Source of the DNA: Lycocorax pyrrhopterus obiensis | Taxonomy: Eukaryota; Chordata; Aves; Passeriformes; Paradisaeidae | Direction: 5' to 3' | Length of the DNA stretch: 64,000 nt | Assembly (NCBI GenBank): GCA_014706295.1 | Contig: JACSVZ010000002.1 | Span: forward strand, 52,672,432 to 52,736,431 | In this document: positions 14,301-25,880 of the stretch, one piece after another | Layout of the letters: every line of letters starts with the position of its first letter | Position numbering within the stretch: the stretch's first letter is position 1 | The notes under the pieces: generated by a model | Seen by the model: only the letters and a program-made list of their open reading frames with translations | Databases searched by the model: none | What the model was told of the DNA's origin: nothing | Position numbers and translations under genes: made by a program

Positions 14301-15816
14301 CAGTGGATCTGTTTTGCCGACTTGCAGGCTTAGTCTGGAAGTTAGCAGTGCTGATATATACTGGTTGGGTGTCTTGGGATATTTGAGTTCCTGCTCCGAA
14401 TGAACTCTTTTTAAAACTTTCAGGCCCTGAATGAGTTCATGCAAGTTTTGACCCACTATTTCAAAATTGCAGAGCTACTTTTTCAGACAGTTTAGTAGTA
14501 CACCAAAGTTTATGTTGATTTTTCCCTGTGCAACAAGGGAAACAAGTACAGCAAAGTTGAGAGCCCCATCTTCACTCTTTCCTCTAAATGATGAAGCATT
14601 TTGCTATCAGAAATATGCTAGGACAAGATCTGTGTGCTTCCTACTGCCTCATCAGCTTTCAGCATGTCACATTATCTACATTATGATTTGTTCCCTGTTT
14701 TGCCCCTTCTTCCAGTATTTGAAGTGGTAGTTGAACACTCGCTGTTCTCAGATGTGCCACCATTCATCAGCAGCCCACACCAAAACATACAGAGCCACAT
14801 ATTGTAAAGACAAACCACTCAGGAAGCAAATGATTTCAGGAAAAAATCAGATCAGTGCTAATTCTGAAAAAAAATTCAAAGGTCAAACAGTAGGAGATGA
14901 GGCTAGATAAGCTTCTTATGAGCTTACTTCTTTAATCTATTGAGGACACTTTATCTGGGTATTTACCAATAGCTAGAAACCATACAGCATTTCCTTTTTG
15001 TTTTTTTCTAAGCCCTCCATCTGTTTATATTTAAAACCAGAGATGGAAGGAAAGAGAAATATTCATAGATCTGGAAAATCAATGGAATTGATTGGGGACT
15101 GGGATGAATTTCTAAAGTGGTGGTACACTGCTACTTAGAATCAGTGTTTGACACAAGTTAAGTCACCTTCTGATGACTGTTTCAGGTATGTGACGTAGGA
15201 AGATGGATTCAGTTTAATGATTGAAATAAAATTGTGACATCACCAACATGTTGAGTCTCATCATCATGAAAACAGGCCTGCTTGTTTATCCTCAGAACGA
15301 GCTCTAGGAGACCTCAGGACCATAGAAGCTTGGTATGTCTGATTGTACTTCACATGAAAGATTTCAGCCTCTCCAACTACCAGAATATAACTTCCTGTGA
15401 GCATCAAGATCAAAAAAAAATCAGGAAAACATACCCAATATGCCCACGTCTAGACTGGGATTGGAAGCATCAATTCACTCACTCCTTTTTCCCATCCTGC
15501 AGCATCATTTGGCTCAGCAATAACTGAAATGGTGCAAGGAAACACTCCTGGTGAGAAGAGCACACCTCTCCTCCCCATCCCACCTCACTAGGATGGGGAT
15601 GCTAAGTCTGTACCACTCATACCACCAACATGTCTGGTCCTCTTGTTCCGCTTGACACCTCCCCTGCCACATCACATTTCACACAGCTTAATATAACACT
15701 AAAAACTACCTTCTGCCTCCACTACCATAGCTCTTAAGCAAGATGTGCCTCTCTGAGAATGTCACCCAGGCTTTTCAATTTTCTGTCACTCCACTCTCAC
15801 CGCCTACTTGTGTTAC
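8345..15816. other. Intergenic DNA, no supported gene
   Basis: AT-rich sequence with short overlapping open frames only. A/T runs occur at about 9088-9099 and 11540-11551. I recognise no transposon, RNA gene or conserved protein segment in it. Confidence 0.55.
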
Positions 15817-16098
15817 ATGACCGAAGAACTCTTGGCCAAGATCAAGGAGCTTTTCCTGATCAAAGTAGTAGTAGAAGGTTGGGCTGTTGGTTTGCTTTTC
15901 CTTTTTCTCTTTTTAATCCTTTACATCTTCATTCTACTTGTCGTTTGGGCCATCTTCTTTTCCATCTTATGGGTTCCTTCACCCTCTTCCCACCTTTCCA
16001 TCACATCCTCGGACCACCTGCTCGACTCTTCAGTTTCTCATCCCTTCTCAGTCTCTGACCTCAGTCCTGTGCTCTTTTGCGTTATGATGCAGCTGTGA
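15817..16098 (+). CDS. Hydrophobic 93-codon ORF directly before an LTR-like element (doubtful)
   Basis: From the ATG at 15817 the frame encodes a charged start (MTEELLAKIKELFLIK), then about 35 nearly all hydrophobic residues (roughly 17-52, starting VVVEGWAVGLLFLFLF), then a Ser/Pro/His-rich tail that ends within 5 bases of the proposed LTR start. The charged-then-hydrophobic layout is that of a membrane protein. The position just before an LTR is where the 3' end of env, or a small accessory frame, of a decayed provirus would lie. The ATG context is weak (T at -3), no polypurine tract is obvious, and I recognise no family. It may be a chance frame in T-rich DNA. Confidence 0.2.
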   Translation: MTEELLAKIKELFLIKVVVEGWAVGLLFLFLFLILYIFILLVVWAIFFSILWVPSPSSHLSITSSDHLLDSSVSHPFSVSDLSPVLFCVMMQL

Positions 16099-16666
16099 TA
16101 GAGCCATGTGTACTTCGGGAGGCCAGATCTGACACAGCCACAAGAAGCAGAAACCCTGCTGAGGAGGAAGATCTCATAACCAAAGCCTGTAGCTTCATCC
16201 TGTTAATGCCATGATGATATTTTGCCTTTTATTTTATACCACTTTTATACCTTTTTATAGCTTTTGTATTCTTAGTGTTTTTTAGCCTACATTCTTAGAC
16301 TTTTTTGTTAAGCTAGGAGACTAAACATTTTAGAAGCTTCATAGTTAGGGAGCAGTGTGCCCCAGACTCCAAGGTCCTATCCAGAACACATTTTGTAAAC
16401 TAAGATAGAACCATCCAGGGGAAGGTTCCTTGGGGAGGGGGGCTCATTCGAGCCTCTCATTGGGGAGTTTTTGATAGATATGCTAATTAGTAAGACCTAT
16501 AATGTTATACTAGATCTATTGTGGGTGTGCATTGCAGTGTGCATTGAAGTGCATCCAACCTGGACATGGTGCACCTAAGGATCCTTGAAGTAAATACCAA
16601 GGTAAAATCCCTTTTTCCCTTCTAACCGTGTTTGATTCTTGATTGTAAGACCAGGAAAAGGCACCA
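16094..16666 (+). mobile_element. ERV LTR-like element (avian)
   Basis: The stretch from about 16420 to 16666 has the U3-R-U5 layout of an avian LTR: CCTCTCATTGGGGAG, GATAGATATGCTAATTAG, a TGTGCATTGCAGTGTGCATT duplication (about 16527-16546), a diverged polyadenylation signal (AGTAAA at 16589) and the U5-like GTGTTTGATTCTTGATTGTA. The 5' edge at TGTGATAG (16094) and the 3' edge near 16666 are guesses. I find no matching target duplication, so it may be the 3' LTR of an otherwise lost provirus or a truncated solo LTR. Confidence 0.55.
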
Positions 16667-17912
16667 CTGTCAGTCACTGAATACGGTACACTGATGTTGC
16701 CTTCTCCCCTCAGGACTGCTTCAGTTGAATGGCAATTTTTTTCTATGTTTTTTTCCATGTAAAGCTGATAGATTAAGTTACTTAATGAAGCACTCTGCAG
16801 CCTGATGACTGTGATTTATTCTTCTTCCCAAGTGGTTTAATTCTACATCAGTTATCCTTGATTTGTCAAAAAGGAACAGTAATTGGAACGGAAGTCACAG
16901 AGGCTGCTTTAGATCAAATTAAACAAGAATTCCCCATAGTCTTCAGTGCGCTACAGGTTTTCTGTTTTCTGGCTGTATTCCTTTTTTCAGTGCCTGACAA
17001 AGCTGCTTATTTTTTTTGAAATTTTCAGCAAAAATATCTTACCAGTTTGGAACAGGAATATTGTTGTCAGAGGTAAAGAGACGGATGGAAGGCATGTTGT
17101 GAGTAAAATCATGCTCTTACCGGTGCTGAAAAACAAAGCAGTTAGGCACTGAACTAGGCTTTCAATGGCAACTGAGCTTTTAGGTGTCACAGGAGAAACT
17201 GATTCAGAGTGAGCAGATACTTCTGCTGTGCTAGTAGGCTGTGCACGTCAGATACCACTCACTGCACCAGACTGGAAGCAACACTCATTGGGCTGTGAAG
17301 TCTGGCCAGACACTGTCAGAACATGAAGGGCTGTTGGGAAATCTCCATCCTTTGCAAGGCAAAGACAGCCTCACAGCATTTCATCAAGGTGAGTGCTGAT
17401 TTGGAGCTGGCCCCTATAAACATCACTGTGCAAAATCTAATATAGGTCTTCCATCACACATAGCTGCTGAGAGGGCTCTGAGCACCAGCTTCTCCCTCAA
17501 ACAAGTCAAGTGAGGTATCACTGCCCATTAGAGCACCTCAGGGTGCTTTCTGATGGGCTGAATCCAGGTTGAGATGAACTGGACTGTCAGAAAATTATTT
17601 TTGTTCAGGTTTTGTTGTTTCACAAAAGTAAAGCCCTAATAATGTTCATGCTCAAATACTTGAAGATTGAGATGATCGAAGTCTTGTATTTCATAGATGT
17701 CTAATATAGGAAGTACCAATGTGGGTCAACATGCAACATCTGACAATCATTGACTGCTTTTAATTTGGATAATGCTCTGAGGAATTCAAGGTGGTTTAAA
17801 TACTTATATAATATATTGCCAGATTGCACTTGGTCTTCAGACTGAATACTTCAGAGAAGGAAGGAAGGATAAAAGGGAAATTTCCTCAGTTTTTTCAAAC
17901 TGTGCCTTGAAG
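16667..17912. other. Intergenic DNA, nothing recognised
   Basis: No gene, RNA or transposon is supported between the LTR-like element and the next CR1 fragment. Confidence 0.5.
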
Positions 17913-18083
17913 AATCATGGAATCATAAAATGGTTTGGGTGGGAAGGCACCTTAAAGATTATCTTGTTTCAAACCTCCTGCCACGAGCAGGGACAACTTT
18001 TACCAGACCAGGTTGCTCAAAGGCCCATCCAGCCTGAGCTTGAGCACTGCCAGGATGGGACATCCATCCCTGAAGATGCAGCT
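17913..18083 (-). mobile_element. CR1 LINE 3' fragment
   Basis: It reads, from the + side, ATCATGGAATCATAAAATGG, TTTGGGTGGGAAGGCACCTT, then AGACCAGGTTGCTCAAAG and CCATCCAGCCTGAGCTTGA. This is the reverse complement of the conserved bird CR1 3' end with its terminal 8-bp repeat. It is a short 5'-truncated copy in intergenic DNA and diverges after about 18083. Confidence 0.85.
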
Positions 18084-21000
18084 GCACTGTAGGAGCTTCA
18101 CTGCTTTGTGATCCAGTAAGTACATCGGTGCTGGCATGAACTGATTTTGTTGCAGAGCCCTATTTCACGTATTTGCAAGCCTCCAAAAAAAACCTCTCCT
18201 AACCTGCAGATCTAAAGCTCCCGTAAACCTTGGTTCCTGTATGTGGGAGACTTAGTATCCCAGAATCTCACATCCTCAGTTCTGCCAAGTGCCAAAGAAA
18301 ATATTAATAGCTCCCCTAGTTGCCCTTGGCTCCAAATACTACAATGACTCCATTTGTTTTCTAATTCTCTCACAGTATCCAAACACCAACCTTCACTTTT
18401 TTTAAAGCAAGGACTCGGTATTATTCATAATAAGAAAATTAGTATGGCTGGAAAGTTCAAATACTACAGCAAATGGCAGTGCAGGGACGTGAGCACATGA
18501 AATTTAGGAAAAATGAGAATTACTACATGGGTGTATTGGCATCTTGCAAAACCCACGATGTCAGCCTATGTTGTCTGTCCAGCGCATGTTATCTTGGTAG
18601 TAATGTCACCAAAAAGGGCATTTTCCTTCCACGTGACAAAGGACCCCTGTGAAATTGCATGGGTTTTGACCAACACTATTATAGAGGATATCCAAGTGAT
18701 ACACTTGCGATTTGGCAAGATTTGGATCCAATCTTCAGGTTAGAAAGATTAGGTTTAGCATCTTTAACCTCATCTTGAAGTTAGAAAATAGAACTAAAGA
18801 AGACTGAGTTACAAATTGTGCTGTGATCAGATAACTTTTATTTACGTTTTATTAGTTTGAACAGTGACACTGCCATTCAATTTGTTAGAAAACATTAGGC
18901 ATCAGAAAACATCAAAACATCCACTTGAATACTGAGCATATGAAAAAGAACTAAAAAATGTAGCAAACAGAACATACCTGACAATTCTATAAAAACATAA
19001 ATCTTAAGTTTTGCTTCTCCTGAGCTTAGTTGAAGTCCTGGCTGAAGACAGATGTAGTGAATGTGTATTCCCTAGTACCTTATACAACAGTAAGTCGATT
19101 CAGTCTCGGCTTGAACAAAAAAATCTTTTCCCAGATGATGTGTCTGTGATCCTTTTGCATCCTGAGGCACTTGGCAAGAATCCTGACAAACAAGATTAAA
19201 CTCAGAAGAGACTGAAAACACCTGAGGCAGTGGGTTTCTAAGCCTTGATCAACTGGAAGATGAGGAAGTATTTATTTTTTAAGGGAGAGAAAAAAGAACA
19301 AAGAGGAGTCATTTAAGCAACGCAAACTCAACTCAGATACCAAGAATAAGAAAACCCACAACACTGACAAACCAGGAGGCAGCAGGCAGAAAATATCACA
19401 TCACTAATGTTGTTAGTAGACCCAAAATAGCACAGGGATGAATTTCCACTGAACACAAAGTAAAATCTAGAGATGGTCTAGATTGTAACCAGCTTTCACA
19501 ATCAGCGAGCTCTTCATAGTCACCATCCATAGTGGTTTGATATTGTTAATAATGGTTCCTCCAAAAGCAATGTGACATCTTTGATAGGGGAGCAATCACA
19601 ACTAAGGTCAACCTTTTCCACTAGAGGCAGATCTATTGGAGAATACACTTCCTAAATAAATGTTCCGTATCTTACCTAATACTGCAAATTCTGAAGTTGT
19701 CACAAGCATACACATATTTTTTAATTTTTTTTTTAATCAATGCATCTAATGAGAGGCCAGACCAGAGCAAAACGAGATGCTTTTCTTGTTTCACCAACAC
19801 CCTTCAACTTTCACCCTGGATAAGATGGGAGCATCACAAGGATCTCTGTGTGCCCATTTAGCTCTTTCTTGATGTTGCTACCAGGTGTGGAGTTAATTGA
19901 TATTGCCACAATACTATGTGTAAAATTAACATCTTAACTATCATAAAGTTAATGCAGCTTTTATTTAGAAGAGGAGTCACATGCATGGTTTTCAATGAAA
20001 GATACTTTGTTGGTATGCTGAAGCACTAATAAAATCCAAAACACCTACTGATAAGGACTGAGGCAATCTAATAGAATTTGAAACAAAGAGAAAAACAAGC
20101 CAAGATGTCTTTTTGAAACATGCTATAATTCAAATTTAAGTTCTTTGCTAGCTGCAGACATTGCAGACAATGCTTTGGTTTGCATTACTTACAAAGACTG
20201 ATGCTCAGCAGTCTATATTAACTATAGAAATCTGAATGCTAGAGATGAATTGGTAAACTTAGAGCCAAAGAAAGAAGTGGCGAAAGAAATTCTTATACAT
20301 CAAGATACATTAAAACGGAGTCTTCCCAATTCTTTTTCACAATACTTTTACTGTCAGTGAAATCAGGAAAGTAGCCATTTCTGTAAGGTGTTTCTTTATT
20401 TTTCAGCTGATCTTATCCAGGCATTTATTAAGAATCTTTTGTGGTGATTTCAAGACAAAAATACTGTTGTTTGAATCTTAGTCATGCGAGCCACAAAAAT
20501 GCCATAAACTTACGAAAGCCCAAACCAAATTTTAACTTGCTTTGCTTTACATTGAGAGAATTGCTTAATTAAATCCCAGCTAAAAGTTCTACATGTTATA
20601 AGCAAGTTTTAATCACCAATGATAATGATTAAGCTGGGGTGGTGGGGAATCACGCTCCCATATCCCGTTGAGTTTTCCAGTATCCACAAATTATCAGTGT
20701 TCTCTTGTTACAAATATTTCCCCCCTTCTCTGTAGCATTCCTGTTACAAAAGATGCTCAATTTATCGTTAGATAAGTAGAGATGCTCGCACTATTTCACA
20801 GCACATTCTTAGAGTAGATGTTTCTTCAATAGCTCCTGATATGAGGAAGATAAGCAGATCATGTTCTCCAGCAAATGCACTGCTGGGTGTTGGCCAAATC
20901 TCCACCTATCTTCAAGAAAATGTGAGTTTAACTGGCTGTAGCACAGGCAACTTCATTGTCTGGAGGTGCAATAATGAGCATCCCAGATATAGAAAACAGA

Positions 21001-23086
21001 GATCACATCATTGCATATTAAATTTTCTCTGTTGAGGTGCTTGAAATTACAGACTAAAAGGCTTTTTCTTAAATTTTAGTCTTACTCATTAATGGGGGAG
21101 GATTTGTTTGCAATATAGTAAGAAGAATATCCAAAGTTTAAAGTAAGCACTGTGCATAAATCCTCCCCTTTGTAGAGAAATAATGTGTCCTATATATATG
21201 TTAAGCCTTTGCCTATTTTATTGTTGATAGTCAGTGAGATCTTCTGAGGCATCATTAGCACAAGAGCTAACTAACTCTGTTTTTAGCTAATTAAGATACC
21301 GTGTCTTCCATCTTGACAGGAGCAAAGTTTTGCTGTTATTTCCTCTAAGCAAAAACCCCTTCTGTTTAACTCCTCATAGGTACAAGATAAATGATTGCCT
21401 TGAATAACTCTTCAAAGCCTCAGGCTTTATAAGGCAAAGATGCTGACCTTATGGCTGCTTCTGTCTCTTTTCAAAAATCAAGTGGACACATTCAAGACTT
21501 ACAGGTCACTGTGCCTTAGGGCCTAGCTCCATTTCATCCCCAAGCATACAACACATGGGATTCCTGAGTCCCTGTAAAACAGAGTAGACATACATCAGAT
21601 ATTTCAGATATTCTGCTTGCTTCAGCTACATGCAGAAATACCAAGATTTTTTTCCTTTCTCAGTAAAAGAAGGAGTCTGCTTAAGAACAAAGATTTAACA
21701 AATCCCACCTGCTAAGGCCTGTTACCTCCTCACCCAATTCTTATTGCCCACTACCTATTGCTGCTCCTCCAAGAGGTGTGTCAACATGTGTGTACTTCCC
21801 TGCCTCTGCTCAGAAGGCTAAGAAGGGCATTTGCACTCACTGGTGTTTAAGGATAATGACTCCAGATTAACTGTCAGGAGATTCACGTGGAATAAAGCTA
21901 GAACTCATTCAAACTTAATTCCCTTTGCTTCAGAAGCTTTCTCAGAAAACATACTTCCTTCAGAACAGCTTCTTCCTTCCCTCCTACTCTGTGCCTTTTC
22001 TAAACAGCATACCATAGCAGATGCCACACTTTCTGCTAAAGAGGGGAACCTCATTGTAATGGATCTCTTGCTGCCAGGCATCAAGATTCAGGGTGCAGTG
22101 GGTACAGTGTGTTGGTCACTGAGTGGGAAAGGGAAAACTTTCTCCCCCAGACCCTTGGGTACCTTCATTTGCATCCCAGACCCACTTCTTTTGCTGAGGT
22201 TGTCCACCTGCCTTCCCCATGTGAAAGGAGGCAGGTGTCCTAGATTCAGCCCCAGGACTCGTGTTAGACGCAGAGATCCCAAGGCCTCTGTCCTTCGAGG
22301 AGTGCTGCCACAAAAGAGGGGTTCAAACAGATGCAAGTGTTGCAATTGGAAAGTGTTTGGGGGAAGGAAGCCCAGGTACCGCACTGTAAGGCTCCTGGCT
22401 GCCATGTCGCCAGGGGGGTGAGAGGAGCTCTGTACTTTTTGTTGCTCCATCAGCTCATCTTGAGGATCAGTTCTGACTGGGTGAGGCTGCAGTGCCTGGG
22501 AGATGAGGTCCCAGGAGGGACGTTGTGTTTGCAGAGACACTTGTTGTCTGCACTGCATTTTAAGGCACCCTTAGGTTGGCTGGAAGAGGCTGTGTTGGTG
22601 ACACCAGCCAAAGCTTTGCACCAACAGTTTGCTATCAGTGGAGCCTCCCTCCTCCCAGGCTGTCAGCAGCATTCAGAGCCACTGCACGGCATACATGGCT
22701 CCAGCAGTTAAGGAAGAAGGGCGCTACATTTCGCTGTTCATGGGTAACTCCTGTATTGCATTTCACATCTGGGCCCCCACCACTGGCATTCAAAGCCCTA
22801 GAGCTCTTCTGATAAACCCATAATCTGCATCAGCTAGTAAGCAATGCCCTTTGCTGCTGCTGCATTAAGAGACCTGATCAAACCAGCACTGGCATAGTCT
22901 TTACATATGGACCCTTTATTTGGGGGAGATCCTACAAATGGAGCAACACTGAAGTGACAGCTTCCCAAGACGGTTAGGGTCACAGCCCTCCAGTGACCAC
23001 CATTCTAGACCACGACTGGAGAACACAAACAAGTAAATGACAATTTTGGAAACCTTTACAGTCTTTGCCCAAGTTACAGGCTCTCC
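18084..23086. other. Intergenic DNA, no supported gene
   Basis: Mostly AT-rich and featureless, with a T-rich stretch near 19719-19735. Sequence from about 21960 to 22820 is more GC-rich and carries overlapping open frames on both strands (up to 196 codons on +, 156 on -), none with recognisable family features. It might be an unrecognised repeat. Confidence 0.5.
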
Positions 23087-23250
23087 AGGGAAGTGGTCAC
23101 AGCACCAAACCTGACACAGTTCAAGAAGCATGTGGACAACACTCTCAGGCACGTGGTGTGATTTTTGATGTTGTCTTGTGCAGAGACAGGAGTTGGACTT
23201 GATGATCTCTGTGGGTCCCTTCCTGCTCAGGGTAGTCTGTGATTCTATGA
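23087..23250 (+). mobile_element. CR1 LINE 3' end
   Basis: Forward-oriented CR1 tail: AGTTCAAGAAGCATGTGGAC, then CAGGAGTTGGACTTGATGAT, CTCTGTGGGTCCCTTCC and the terminal GTCTGTGATTCTATGA. The retained region is the end of the LINE after its reverse transcriptase, so no coding sequence is left. Confidence 0.85.
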
Positions 23251-23859
23251 CAAATAGAGAAGATTTTGGGCTTAAACATATTTCTCTACTATTGTTTCTG
23301 GTTCTTGAGGTCTTCAGGATTTCCTACACCTTTCTTCACCTTTCCATTTCTTGTATACTTGGTTTTTCACACTAAGGTTGTGTTCTGTCTTATGGTCCAT
23401 TTTCTCTTCCACAATAACCCTAAGAATGGGCTTCCAAGGTAGGTGTAATTAGCCTGATTTCTGCCAACGAGGCTACTAGCTCAACTGGCCTGCTGAATTT
23501 ATTGGGATTTCATTACACACAGCAGATTTAATTCTTTACAGGCCTCCCACAGTTCCTTAATTACATCTTGTTCTCCACATATCATTATTGCTTAGCTGGC
23601 CCCAAATTAAAGACAGTTTAATAAAAAAAATTAATCACATTCCTTTCTTACTTGGTTGTCTAACATCCATATAAAACAAAAGATGCCTTAAAATAGCTTT
23701 GTATATTTGAAGTTTGGAACTGAAAATTTTCTGCAAAGATAATAAAGTCAAATCCTGTTGTGTTTCTGGTCTTAATTTAATAGAATAATGGCAGTGCAAG
23801 CCTGGTAAGGGCATCCTGGGATCCAAAAGTCCTTTTTCCTCTCTGAAGGATTGGGCTAT

Positions 23860-25880
23860 TATACCTAGACCATGTCTAAAAATTTGTCCAGCCTGATTTT
23901 AAAATCCTTCCATAAACACTCTCCTGTGTAGCATATTTAGGCACTGCACCACAGATAAATTCCTAATACCACACTGGAAAATATCTGCAATGCAAATTCA
24001 TTGCGTCCATCACAATCTGTTTTGCAAGGGTCTTTGAGAACAAATCACTGTCTTTCTTTTTAACAGTCCTTTAATACAGGATTATTATTACATCTTATTT
24101 CTAGTTTTCTCTTTTCTATACCAAACAAAGCAATTTCCTTCAACATTTTCTCAAAAGTCACGACTTTGGCTCTTGTTTTCTGGCCATGCTTTCTCAACCT
24201 CCGTTTTCATTTCCCTCTTCTGGACTCCTCCCAGTTTGGCAACACTTGAGAAAGTGTAGTGTCCAAAACTGTTCCATGCCAGTGTCAGCATCCCAGGGTC
24301 AAGCAGGGAAGGATAATTACCTTGCATATGTTACCCACAACATTTCTGTCAGTTGCCTCACAGCATGAAATTTGCTTTGTTTTGTAACAGTATCATATCA
24401 TGGCAGTATCATTTGTCATGGTGCCATTAGACAGCTCCATAAGAACAACCATGCACCTTCATTCCCTGTTTTATAATATGTATTTTTATTTCCCTTTCCC
24501 AAGGTTAAGTGTTTGTATTCAAATACTGAATTTTCCCTTGTTGATTTTGGGCCTTTTGTGCCATATCTTAACATGGTTCTGAATTTTGATCTTGTGTCTC
24601 AAAGAGCTTGTAATCCCTCGTGGCCTCATGTTGTTTGAACACTTGTGTGTTTCACAATTCATGTTGTTGATGAAAATGCTGAGTAGAAATGTGATTTCTA
24701 CAGAGCTTTGCATGTAATGCCTTCCCAGTTGAACCTCAAAGCGTGAGAGCGTGTGCTCACCGTACCGTGACCCTGGGTAAGTATATGCTTCTTTTGTTTC
24801 CTTTAGAGCATGTTAGATGGGACCATGCCAAAAGCCTCAGCAGAGTTAAGACATATCTACTGCTTCTCCCTTATCCATGAGAACAATTATCCCATTAAAG
24901 AAGGAAACCATTAGTTAGACATGATATATTCTTGACAAATATACTCTGTTTTTATTAGCTTATGGTTCTCTACGTACTTCATACATTGATTCTTGTGTAT
25001 CTTTCAGGATAACACATATAGACTTGTTCTCTCCCTGAATCTTGCTTTTTCTCTTTTGAAGAACGGGTTCTGTGGGCTTTCTTCTAGTTCCTAGAGAACC
25101 TTCTCTTCTTTTGTTACCAATGGGTGTTACTGGTTCAGATATTGCTTCAGTTTCTTAGATATTCCAGGGTCAGTTTTATCAGGCCACTCTACATAACACA
25201 TTAAATATTTTCTAACCTCTTCTTTCCCTGCTCTGTGCTCTTGTAAACAACCTAAATGCTTTAGGCATTTGCTAACAATTTATGTCATGCCTGAAGCAAA
25301 GATGTCATTAAATATCTTGGCTTTCTCATCATGGCCTATTATTTGTAATCCTTGCCTATTAAGGAATGGGCCAGAATTTTACTTTGCCTTTTTCTGCTTT
25401 TTTAGTGCTCATACAATCTTTTCACATTAATTTTTATCACCCTCAATAGTAATAAGTCATTGTGTAGTTTATCCATCTGGGCTCAACTATACACTTTCGG
25501 TCTATTTTTTTTCTACCCAGCTTTAGCCAGATATCCTTGTTCCTAATTTGTAAATAAATCCCTTTTTAACATTCAAGACTTTAAAGAGCTTCTGCTGCAG
25601 TTATTCCTTCTTATGCTGATTCCTTTCTCCTTCACATCAAAATAATTTGCTGTTGTGTCTTAAATACATCTTCTTTCCGTAATTGCTATCTCTCCTGCAC
25701 TTCTTTATCCTTAAATTACCCCTCCAAAAGAATCCTCTCACAAATTTTACCAACATCTGCTTTACTGAAGCCATTATCTCTATATCGCTTCTCTCATGCT
25801 GTCCTTTTCTTAAAATAGTCAACTATGATCAATAGTTTTGCAATTATTTCCTCTCCCTTGTTCCTAGAATCTGTAATTTT
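23860..25880 (-). mobile_element. Ancient CR1/L3-like LINE relic
   Basis: From the + side the sequence follows, in order, the landmarks of old amniote CR1/L3 copies: TTGTCCAGCCTGATTTTAAA (about 23884), TCTTCTGGACTCCTCCCAGT (about 24217), GAAATTTGCTTTGTTTTGTA with an AACAGTATCA tail (about 24367), a GTTGATGAAAATGCTGAGTA segment (about 24665), CCAAAAGCCTCAGCAGAGTT (about 24829), ATTCTTGACAAATATACTCT (about 24929), then TTAAAATAGTCAACTATGAT near 25811. The order fits one long, highly diverged minus-strand insertion. The identification is from memory of the family consensus; both ends are approximate and no coding frame survives. Confidence 0.65.

Noticed and set aside
21831..22558. 196-codon + and 156-codon - overlapping frames
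   Set aside because: They overlap on opposite strands in a moderately GC-rich patch, and neither shows domain motifs. I could not link the patch to CR1 reverse transcriptase.
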